A stretch of DNA of 11,567 bases from an uncultured Treponema sp. (GTDB taxonomy: Bacteria; Spirochaetota; Spirochaetia; Treponematales; Treponemataceae). Of this stretch, positions 1-6,871 are shown piece after piece. The position numbers were made by a program, and so were the translations under genes. Location of the stretch: assembly GCA_937902125.1 (NCBI GenBank), contig CALDIB010000031.1, forward strand, positions 1 to 11,567, in the 5' to 3' direction. The stretch's first letter is position 1. The number at the start of each line of letters is the position of its first letter. Below the pieces are notes generated by a model that saw only the letters and a program-made list of their open reading frames with translations, did no database searches and was not told where the DNA came from.

Positions 1-71
1 ATGCGGGCGCTTGAATAAATTTCCATAAGCAAAAGCGCGTTACGCTTGCAAATTTGCCATAAAAGCGCTAT
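1..71. repeat. Palindrome-rich intergenic repeat, copy 1
   Basis: Bases 1-55 are identical to bases 86-140. The similarity continues to base 71 (matching 156) with three mismatches, at 56, 58 and 64. The period is 85 bp. Inside the unit, AAGCG (33-37) and CGCTT (43-47) can form a 5-bp stem with a 5-nt loop, and GCGCTT (7-12) can pair instead with AAGCGC (33-38). The window starts at the first base of this copy, so the array may extend upstream. Its function is unknown. It resembles a REP-type intergenic element more than a coding sequence. Confidence 0.85.
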
Positions 72-77
72 TGCGAA

Positions 78-93
78 GCCCGCGAATGCGGGC
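78..93. other. GC-rich hairpin between the repeat copies
   Basis: GCCCGC (78-83) and GCGGGC (88-93) form a perfect 6-bp stem around the loop GAAT. The right arm lies in the first bases of repeat copy 2. If the same flank precedes copy 1, outside the window, each unit would carry this hairpin at its 5' edge. No T-run follows on either strand, so it does not look like a simple intrinsic terminator. Confidence 0.6.
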
Positions 94-156
94 GCTTGAA
101 TAAATTTCCATAAGCAAAAGCGCGTTACGCTTGCAAATTTACTATAAACGCGCTAT
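86..156. repeat. Palindrome-rich intergenic repeat, copy 2
   Basis: This is the second copy of the element at 1-71, identical over its first 55 bases. It ends 12 bases before the start codon at 169, so it lies in the promoter/leader space of the first gene. The internal hairpin is at 118-122 and 128-132. It diverges from copy 1 after about base 156. Confidence 0.85.
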
Positions 157-167
157 CATTGTATAAT
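138..167 (+). promoter_or_regulatory. Candidate sigma70-like promoter, poorly placed
   Basis: A perfect TATAAT (162-167) is preceded 18 bp upstream by TTTACT (138-143), a 4/6 match to the -35 consensus. The -10 box ends one base before the ATG at 169, so a normal start point would fall near 173-176, inside the reading frame. The box may therefore be coincidental. A second AT-rich hexamer, TATAAA (143-148), would leave a short leader but has no good -35 box. Confidence 0.3.
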
Positions 168-168
168 T

Positions 169-3100
169 ATGGAATTTTCTAAGGATTCTGCTTTTAAGAA
201 GATAGTTTCGCCCGTCCGTTTTGGAATTGACGTTGGCTCCACCACAGTAAAGGTGGCCGCGCTTGGACAAAACGACGAGCTTTTATATAGCGCCTACGAG
301 CGCCATCGCGCCGACATTCGCTCCACAATTATTTCCGTCGTCAACAAGGCTTTGGATTCCTTGCAGGAACAGTTTCCTGACGGGGCGGAGCAAACCCTAA
401 GCGTCAAGGTGACAGGAAGCGGCGGCTTGGCCGTAAGCCAGTGGCTCAACGTTCCCTTTATTCAAGAAGTAATCGCGGCCACCACCGCAGTCCGAAAAAT
501 AATTCCCCAAACCGACGTTGTAATCGAGCTTGGAGGAGAGGACGCTAAAATCACGTATTTTAAAGGCGGCGTCGAGCAGCGCATGAACGGAACTTGCGCC
601 GGCGGAACGGGAGCCTTCATCGATCAAATGGCCGCTCTTTTGGAAACCGACGCCGCCGGCCTTAACCAGCTTGCGGCGGGCGCCACCACCATTTATCCAA
701 TCGCCGCCCGTTGCGGCGTTTTTGCCAAGACTGACGTTCAGCCGTTGATTAACGAAGGAGCGCGCCGCGAGGACATAGCCGCCTCAATTTACCAAGCGGT
801 TGTCACCCAAACAATTTCTGGCCTTGCCTGCGGAAAGCCCATTCGCGGAAAGGTGGCCTTTTTGGGCGGCCCCTTGCACTTTATGGAGCAGCTTCGCCGC
901 CGCTTCATCGAAACCCTAAAGCTTAAGGACGACGAAATAATCGTTCCTGAAAATTCCCAGTTGTTCGTGGCGCAGGGAGCGGCTTTTTCCGCGGAAAGAA
1001 ATTTCGCTTGCGGCGCTGACGGAAAGCCCTTCCATTTTCCAACCATCGGAGAATTCCGCGAAAGCCTAAAAAATCTTGTGGGCGCCGAATTGCGGGAAGT
1101 CCAGCGCTTGGAGCCTCTGTTTAAAGACGAAGAAGAACTTAAAGAATTTCGCCAGCGGCACGCAAGCGAAAAAGCCTTGCGGGGCGACTTGGATTCCACA
1201 AAAGGCCCGGTCTTCCTTGGACTTGACTCAGGCTCCACCACCACAAAGGCTGTCCTTACCGACATCGACGGCCGCATATTGTGGAGCTTCTACACGGCCA
1301 ACGCCGGAAACCCGGTTGACATCGCCGTTCAAACTTTAAAGGATTTGTACGCCCGTCTTCCCAAAGACGTTTACATCGCGCGCGCCGTGTCCACCGGTTA
1401 CGGCGAGGCCTTGTTTCAGGCGGCCTTGGGCGTTGACGCAGGCGAGGTTGAAACAATAACCCACTTTAGGGCGGCCGACTTTTTTGTTCCCGGAGTTGAA
1501 TTCCTTTTGGACATTGGCGGCCAGGATATGAAGTGCCTTAGAATGAAGGACGGCGCCATTTCTTCAATTCAGTTGAACGAAGCCTGCTCTTCCGGCTGCG
1601 GAAGCTTTTTGGACAATTTTGCCCGCACTATGGGCATGGATGTTCGGGAGTTCAGCCAAAAGGCCTTGACCGCCAGCGCTCCCGTGGACTTAGGAAGCCG
1701 CTGCACCGTCTTTATGAACAGCCGCGTAAAGCAGGCGCAAAAAGAAGGCGCCACGGTCGCAGACATTTCGGCAGGCCTTTCGTATTCGGTAATAAAAAAC
1801 GCGCTTTTTAAAGTCATAAAATTGCGCCGCGCCAGCGACATAGGCACAAAGGTAGTTGTTCAAGGCGGAACATTTAACAACGACGCCGTTTTGCGCGCCT
1901 TTGAAAAAATCTCGGGCGTGAACGTGTTCCGTCCGGACGTGGCGGGCCTTATGGGCGCCTACGGTTCGGCGCTAATCGCCAGCGACCAGTGGCGGGACTT
2001 GATGGCTCCCAAGCCCGGCGAGCCGGAGGGAACGGTTCACGACGTTAGGACGACTCTCGCGACTCCTGAGCAGCTGGAAAATTTCCATGTTGACTTGGAC
2101 TTGCGCCGCTGCGGAAAATGCCAGAACAACTGCCTGCTTACGATAAACACATTCACCACAAAGGACAAGGACGGAAATCAAGTTTCCCGCGCCTTTGTGA
2201 CTGGAAACCGCTGCGAGCGGGGCGCCGAGTTGGGCGAAAAAGTTTCGGTGATTGACGCGAGCAACAAGGAAGCGTCAAAATTGGACGGCTCCGACGAGGC
2301 TGAGATTCCAAACCTTTTTGCCTGGAAATACAAGCGGGTCTTTGACTACACGCCCCTTGCCTTGCAAGACGCGCCTTTTGGCGAAGTTGGAATTCCCCGC
2401 GTCCTTAACATGTATGAAAACTATCCCCTTTGGTTCACCTTCTTCACCAAGCTGGGCTTTAGGGTTCGATTAAGCCCCCGCTCAACTAGAAGCGTTTACG
2501 AAAAGGGCTTGGAGTCCATTCCGTCGGAATCCGTATGCTATCCAGGAAAAATCAGCCACGGCCATGTGGAAAGCCTTTTAAAGGCTGGAGTGAAATTTAT
2601 TTTCTATCCCTGCGCTCCATACGAAAAGCAAGAGGACGCGGGCGCCGGAAACCACTACAATTGCCCCATTGTCACAAGCTATCCCGAAGTTTTGCGGAAC
2701 AACATCGACGCGTTGCGCCAAGATTCCTCCATATTATACATGGATCCTTTCTTGCCCATTTACGACAAGAACCGCTTGGCCTACCGGCTTTTTGAAGAAT
2801 TGCATCCCCACTTTAAAGAAATAACTTTTGACAAAGTTATGCGCGCCGTTGACGCGGCTTGGGAAGAGCAGGAAAAATTCAGAAAAGAAATTCAGCAAAA
2901 AGGCGAAGAGGCCCTTGAGCGCATAATCACCACCGGCGTTCACGGAATCGTTTTGTCTGGCCGTCCCTACCATCTTGACCCTGAAATCAACCACGGAATC
3001 CCTGAAATGATTCACGGCCTGGGCTTGGCGGTTTTTACCGAAGACTCTGTGGCGCACCTTGGCTCCATCGAGCGGCCCTTGCGCATCATCGACCAGTGGG

Positions 3101-4743
3101 TTTACCACAACCGCTTGTATCGCGCGGCCGCCTTTGTAAGCGGAATGCCCAACTTGGAGCTTGTGCAAATCACAAGCTTTGGCTGCGGCCTTGACGCTGT
3201 TACCGCCGACCAAGTTGACGAAATTTTAAAGAGCAAGGGCAGAATGTACACGCTCATTAAGATTGACGAAGGAAGCAACCTTGGAGCCGTCCGCATCCGC
3301 ATCCGCTCTTTGATTGCGGCTGTAAAGGCGCACGAGCGAAACCACACTCGCCCCGAATACAAGTCTGCGGCCTACAAGCGGCAAGTCTTTACAAAAGAAA
3401 TGCGCTACAAGCACACAATCATCGCGCCTCAAATGTCGCCCATTCACTTTAGGCTTGTCCAAAAGGCCTTCAATTGTTCCGGCTATAAATTTGAAGTCCT
3501 TGACGCGGTTGACCCCAAGGCGGTTGAGACCGGCCTAAAATTCGTGAACAACGACGCCTGCTATCCCTCGATTTTGGTCGCCGGCCAAATGATTGCCGCG
3601 CTGGAGTCCGGAAAATACGACCTTGACAACACGTCGCTAATCATTTCCCAAACGGGAGGCGGCTGCCGCGCCACAAACTACATCGGCTTCATACGCCGGG
3701 CCTTGAGCGACGCTGGCTGGGGAAACATACCGGTATTGTCTTTGAGCGCGCAGGGCTTTGAAAAAAATCCCGGCTTTAAGATTACGATTCCCCTTTTGCA
3801 CCGAGCCTTGATGGCCGTTATGGTGGGCGACGTTTTGATGCGCCTTCTTTACCGCACAAGGCCTTATGAAAAAGATCCAGGAAGCGCCAACGCCCTTTAC
3901 GAAAAATGGAACGCCCGCGCGGAAAAGCAGCTGGAATCCCTTTCTCTTCACGGCTACCACAAATTGCTCAAGAACATCATAAAGGATTTTGACAACCTTC
4001 CCCTTTTGCCGGTCAAAAAGCCCCGCGTGGGCGTTGTGGGCGAAATTTTGGTCAAGTTCCATCCCACCGCCAACAACAACATTGTGGAAACAATCGAAAA
4101 GGAAGGCGCCGAGTGCGTCATGCCCGACTTGGCGGACTTTTTCTTCTACTCGTTCAGCACCGGCATTTTCCGCCACGAGCAGTTGGCCTTTCCAAAAAAG
4201 ACGGAACGAAACGCCAAGCTTTTTGTTTGGTTCATGGAATTGTATCGCCGCGACATGAAGCGCTTCCTTAAAAATTCAAGGCGCTTTGACGCTCCGTCGT
4301 CCATTTACGAATTGATGAAGGGCGTTGACGACATCGTTCAGCTTGGAAACATTACCGGCGAAGGCTGGTTCTTGACGGCGGAAATGGTCGAGCTTATCCA
4401 CACGGGCGTTCCCAGCATCGCCTGCGTTCAGCCTTTCGCGTGTTTGCCAAACCACGTAACCGGAAAGGGAATGATAAAAGAATTGCGCCGCCGCTATCCG
4501 GGCACCAACATCAGCGCGATAGACTACGACCCCGGCTCCAGCGAGGTCAACCAGTTGAACCGCTTGAAGCTTTTGCTTTCAAACGCGCCTGCCGGAAAGC
4601 ATCCCGACGAAACGCCCAAGGGAAAAATTTGGACGCCCAACGGAGAAGTGGAGCCGCAAGTTCATTTGGCGGAAGGCGCGCTTTTTGTTGACCCGGAGCC
4701 GGTGGCGGCCAGCGACGTTCCGCCGGTTTTGGACGCGGTTTAA
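169..4743 (+). CDS. Acyl-CoA dehydratase activase-related protein (two BcrAD/BadFG ATPase domains, DUF2229, dehydratase-like C-terminus)
   Basis: A 1524-residue single-chain protein. ATPase domain 1 (about 18-280) shows GIDVGSTT (19-26), ELGGEDAK (120-127), C143 in TCAGGTG, C182 in RCGVFAKTD and FLGGPL (231-236). ATPase domain 2 (about 348-605) shows GLDSGSTTTK (351-360), DIGGQDMK (448-455), C473, C512 in RCTVF and VVVQGG. In the known activase HgdC, the two equivalent cysteines per subunit bind a [4Fe-4S] cluster between subunits. A linker follows with C648, C651, C655 and C682. A DUF2229-like region comes next, then a region resembling dehydratase subunits, with C790, C815, C832, C1006, C1131, C1166 and C1425. 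The expected role is ATP-driven, low-potential electron transfer in the cytoplasm; the substrate is unknown. Length and domain order fit the large activase-related family. No signal peptide is seen. ATG 169 is the only usable start before the first phosphate motif, yet it has no Shine-Dalgarno sequence. Confidence 0.9.
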   Translation: MEFSKDSAFKKIVSPVRFGIDVGSTTVKVAALGQNDELLYSAYERHRADIRSTIISVVNKALDSLQEQFPDGAEQTLSVKVTGSGGLAVSQWLNVPFIQEVIAATTAVRKIIPQTDVVIELGGEDAKITYFKGGVEQRMNGTCAGGTGAFIDQMAALLETDAAGLNQLAAGATTIYPIAARCGVFAKTDVQPLINEGARREDIAASIYQAVVTQTISGLACGKPIRGKVAFLGGPLHFMEQLRRRFIETLKLKDDEIIVPENSQLFVAQGAAFSAERNFACGADGKPFHFPTIGEFRESLKNLVGAELREVQRLEPLFKDEEELKEFRQRHASEKALRGDLDSTKGPVFLGLDSGSTTTKAVLTDIDGRILWSFYTANAGNPVDIAVQTLKDLYARLPKDVYIARAVSTGYGEALFQAALGVDAGEVETITHFRAADFFVPGVEFLLDIGGQDMKCLRMKDGAISSIQLNEACSSGCGSFLDNFARTMGMDVREFSQKALTASAPVDLGSRCTVFMNSRVKQAQKEGATVADISAGLSYSVIKNALFKVIKLRRASDIGTKVVVQGGTFNNDAVLRAFEKISGVNVFRPDVAGLMGAYGSALIASDQWRDLMAPKPGEPEGTVHDVRTTLATPEQLENFHVDLDLRRCGKCQNNCLLTINTFTTKDKDGNQVSRAFVTGNRCERGAELGEKVSVIDASNKEASKLDGSDEAEIPNLFAWKYKRVFDYTPLALQDAPFGEVGIPRVLNMYENYPLWFTFFTKLGFRVRLSPRSTRSVYEKGLESIPSESVCYPGKISHGHVESLLKAGVKFIFYPCAPYEKQEDAGAGNHYNCPIVTSYPEVLRNNIDALRQDSSILYMDPFLPIYDKNRLAYRLFEELHPHFKEITFDKVMRAVDAAWEEQEKFRKEIQQKGEEALERIITTGVHGIVLSGRPYHLDPEINHGIPEMIHGLGLAVFTEDSVAHLGSIERPLRIIDQWVYHNRLYRAAAFVSGMPNLELVQITSFGCGLDAVTADQVDEILKSKGRMYTLIKIDEGSNLGAVRIRIRSLIAAVKAHERNHTRPEYKSAAYKRQVFTKEMRYKHTIIAPQMSPIHFRLVQKAFNCSGYKFEVLDAVDPKAVETGLKFVNNDACYPSILVAGQMIAALESGKYDLDNTSLIISQTGGGCRATNYIGFIRRALSDAGWGNIPVLSLSAQGFEKNPGFKITIPLLHRALMAVMVGDVLMRLLYRTRPYEKDPGSANALYEKWNARAEKQLESLSLHGYHKLLKNIIKDFDNLPLLPVKKPRVGVVGEILVKFHPTANNNIVETIEKEGAECVMPDLADFFFYSFSTGIFRHEQLAFPKKTERNAKLFVWFMELYRRDMKRFLKNSRRFDAPSSIYELMKGVDDIVQLGNITGEGWFLTAEMVELIHTGVPSIACVQPFACLPNHVTGKGMIKELRRRYPGTNISAIDYDPGSSEVNQLNRLKLLLSNAPAGKHPDETPKGKIWTPNGEVEPQVHLAEGALFVDPEPVAASDVPPVLDAV

Positions 4744-4747
4744 GGAG
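4742..4747 (+). promoter_or_regulatory. Ribosome binding site deciding the GTG start at 4757
   Basis: AAGGAG overlaps the stop codon of the preceding gene and lies 9 nt before GTG 4757. Starting there gives a protein that opens with a clean signal peptide. The in-frame ATG at 4685 lies inside the previous gene and would add 24 Arg- and Trp-rich residues with no ribosome binding site. Confidence 0.8.
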
Positions 4748-4756
4748 AAGGCTAGG

Positions 4757-6181
4757 GTGGAGAGAATTCTTTCTTTGACAAAAAGGCTTTCGCTTTTGTT
4801 CGCAATGGCCCTTTGCGGGGGCGCTCTTTTTGCTGAATGGAATTCCTTTGACATTCCCGATTCGGCGGAAATCAGAAGAAAAATTTCTCGGGAATGGTTT
4901 GAAGGCTCCCTTGAATCAATCCGCTCCCTCAACTCAGAAATTCGCGAAAACCAAATTGGCTCCCAGTTTCAAGTTCGGCTTGAAGAGCAGCAGGAAGTTT
5001 TTTTTACAATCGTGGCGCCCAAAAGCCAAATGAAAGTTGACGTTTACGATTCCAAGGGAATGCATTCTTCCACCGAAGATTCTTACAATATGGAAAGCCC
5101 CGGCTCTTGGCTTTTGGTTCGCTCCAAAAAAAGCGGCGAGCCAATTTTGGCGCGCTACTATTTTGCCAAGGATTCTGAAGTATACGTTCAATTTAGGCCC
5201 AGCCAAAATCAAAAAAGCTCTTTGGCCGACCTTGTGATTTTTGACAACTACGCGGCGCGGGGCGTTCCTCTTGGAGTTCCCTTTGAAAAATTCTACACAG
5301 CCTCATTCTCTGAAATTCAGGCGCTTACAAAAGACAACATTCCTTGGAAATATGTTCAGCCCAGAAAAGGCTTCTACGACGACGCGCTTGTGATGATCCA
5401 AACCATCCGGGAAAATTTGGGAAACATCGCCTATGTTGACGACGCGGCCTACAACGAGGAAGGAAAGCCTGTTTCAATCCGCACAGGAAAGCCCCGCTAT
5501 GTTCCTGAAAATTTACGGGGCTCCATTTCTCTTTCTTCTCCGGGGTTTGTAAAGTGGATTTGCGACGGCCTTGTGGAGCCCCTTGCTGGAAGCTATCTAA
5601 AGATGAGGCCGCTCGTTCAAAAAACGGTTCAAGTGAACCCCACAGGCTCCCAGGGAATTTTGGAAAGCGGCTACAACGCAAACCTTAGCCTTGACTGGAC
5701 CCGCAATTTGGCGGCGGCTGTTTTGAGCGTTCAAAACCGAAAAACCATTTTGTATAAGGATTCGGGCGTTGACGTTGACATCGAGCCTTTTGCCGTCAAG
5801 TGGACTGACAAGGGCTTTCAGAGTTCGGCAGGCTACATAGCGAACACAGGCTACAAGATTCAGTATATAAAGCCGCTTCTTTATGTTTTGGCCACCACCA
5901 ATCCCCAGTATTTTTATCTTGCCGCCATCAGGCAAACCGGCAAAACGGCGGACGGCGTAGAAGTGAAGGTCTTTAACGACGCGGCCGCGATTTTTCCGTA
6001 TTTTGATTCCGAAGGAAAATTTAAGGCCGTTGTGTTTTATGACGGCTCTGAGCATTCTCTACAATATTTTTTAGATTCGTTTGCGAACGGAAGGACAAAC
6101 GATTTTTTCATTCATTTGACGCGGGTAAAGGCCTCGTCAAAGTTTTATCCGCAAGAGCCGGCCAAGGAAAGCAAAAAATGA
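4757..6181 (+). CDS. Exported protein of unknown function, possibly a degenerate NlpC/P60-like domain
   Basis: 474 residues from the GTG at 4757, chosen for its strong ribosome binding site. The N-terminus is a typical signal peptide: basic residues R3, K9 and R10, a hydrophobic stretch at 11-25, and probable cleavage after A26 (LFA before EW). The protein is therefore expected in the periplasm or outer envelope. Residues 27-160 look like a beta-rich domain (for example VFFTIVAPKS, MKVDVYDSKG). Residues 250-270 contain SSPGFVKWI. This resembles the DCSGFV active-site motif of NlpC/P60 cysteine peptidases with Ser at the Cys position (S261). That likeness is by eye only. The C-terminal part has strands around 384-430 (AAIFPYFDSEG) and a Lys-rich tail. 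I do not recognise a named family. The gene follows the previous one by 13 nt and overlaps the next by 4 nt, so it is probably translated as part of the operon. Confidence 0.75.
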   Translation: MERILSLTKRLSLLFAMALCGGALFAEWNSFDIPDSAEIRRKISREWFEGSLESIRSLNSEIRENQIGSQFQVRLEEQQEVFFTIVAPKSQMKVDVYDSKGMHSSTEDSYNMESPGSWLLVRSKKSGEPILARYYFAKDSEVYVQFRPSQNQKSSLADLVIFDNYAARGVPLGVPFEKFYTASFSEIQALTKDNIPWKYVQPRKGFYDDALVMIQTIRENLGNIAYVDDAAYNEEGKPVSIRTGKPRYVPENLRGSISLSSPGFVKWICDGLVEPLAGSYLKMRPLVQKTVQVNPTGSQGILESGYNANLSLDWTRNLAAAVLSVQNRKTILYKDSGVDVDIEPFAVKWTDKGFQSSAGYIANTGYKIQYIKPLLYVLATTNPQYFYLAAIRQTGKTADGVEVKVFNDAAAIFPYFDSEGKFKAVVFYDGSEHSLQYFLDSFANGRTNDFFIHLTRVKASSKFYPQEPAKESKK

Positions 6182-6849
6182 TAGAAGGAATTAAGGCTGT
6201 CGTTTTTGACATTGACGGAACTCTTTATCCGGCTTACAGGCTGAATCTTAGAATCATCGGCCACTTTTGCCGCTATGCGCGAGCATTTTATCATTTTGGA
6301 TTGATTCGTCGCCAGCTTAGAAGAACCGCGCCTTTGGGCGACTTGTTTGAATACCAAGCGCGGCTTTTGAGCGAGCGGCTTAAAATTTCGCCGCAAGAAG
6401 CCCATTCCCTTCTTGACGAAATGGCCTACACGGGCCTTGCAAAGTATTTTAAGAAAATAAAGACGTACGACTATGTCTTTGAAACTTTCGTCAAGCTTAA
6501 GGAGGCCGGCTACAGGCTTGCGCTTCTTTCGGACTTTCCTCCCGAGCAAAAAGGCGACTTGTGGGGCTTGAAGCCTTACTGCGACAAGATTTTGTCAACA
6601 GAAAAAATAGGAGCCCTAAAGCCTTCAAAATTTCCCTTTGGAGTTTTGGCCATGGAAATGGGCGTTAAGCCCGGGGAAATCCTTTATGTTGGAAACAGCG
6701 CCAAGTATGACGTTTTGGGCGCAAAAAACGCCGGAATGAAAACCGCCTATTTGGAGCCTTTTTGGCGCCGCCTTTTTAAGATGCCGCTAAAAGCCGCGGA
6801 CATTTCGTTTAAAAATTATCGACAGTTTCTTGAATATGCGCTAAAATAG
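6178..6849 (+). CDS. HAD-superfamily hydrolase (phosphoglycolate phosphatase-like)
   Basis: 223 residues. Motif I is FDIDGTL with nucleophile D11 and D13. A helical C1-type cap covers about 18-105. Motif II is S118 in LLSDF, motif III is K148 in ALKPS, and motif IV is VGNSAKYDVLGA with N173 and D178. The first acidic residue of motif IV is Asn rather than Asp; D178 remains. The family hydrolyses phosphate monoesters with Mg2+ in the cytoplasm. The substrate cannot be read from sequence; length and cap fit the small-metabolite phosphatases. The start codon overlaps the upstream stop as ATGA (6178-6181), and AAGGAAA (6164-6170) serves as ribosome binding site, so translation is probably coupled to the exported protein gene. 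Confidence 0.88.
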   Translation: MIEGIKAVVFDIDGTLYPAYRLNLRIIGHFCRYARAFYHFGLIRRQLRRTAPLGDLFEYQARLLSERLKISPQEAHSLLDEMAYTGLAKYFKKIKTYDYVFETFVKLKEAGYRLALLSDFPPEQKGDLWGLKPYCDKILSTEKIGALKPSKFPFGVLAMEMGVKPGEILYVGNSAKYDVLGAKNAGMKTAYLEPFWRRLFKMPLKAADISFKNYRQFLEYALK

Positions 6850-6871
6850 AAAAGTCTCTGGGTGGGGGAAT

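Noticed and set aside
86..103. Tiny reading frame MRALE in each repeat copy, possible leader peptide
   Set aside because: Five codons, no ribosome binding site, and explained by the repeat itself; nothing supports translation.
1..156. CRISPR array
   Set aside because: Only two 55-bp units are seen, the similarity runs on into the would-be spacer, the unit holds several nested palindromes, and no cas gene is present.
789..1277. Antisense open frame of 162 codons, and similar long antisense frames at 2734-3213, 3637-4176, 7640-8110 and 10009-10563
   Set aside because: They lie wholly opposite confidently assigned genes, show no recognisable domains and have low-complexity compositions expected from the complement of the sense codons.
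3292..3304. Short tandem repeat of CATCCG units in the first gene
   Set aside because: Just two units encoding Arg-Ile repeats within conserved coding sequence; no sign of phase variation.
4685..4756. ATG 4685 as start of the exported protein
   Set aside because: It lies in the end of the previous gene, has no ribosome binding site and would place an Arg/Trp-rich stretch before the signal peptide. GTG 4757 has AAGGAG at 9 nt.
4757..4834. Lipoprotein signal with Cys20
   Set aside because: The residues before C20 are M-A-L, and Leu at -1 does not fit a lipobox even in relaxed spirochaete form; cleavage after A26 is a better reading.
6816..6847. Promoter for the coiled-coil gene (TAAAAT at 6842-6847)
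   Set aside because: No -35 hexamer at suitable spacing, and the gene follows the HAD gene by 22 nt, so operon transcription is the simpler reading.
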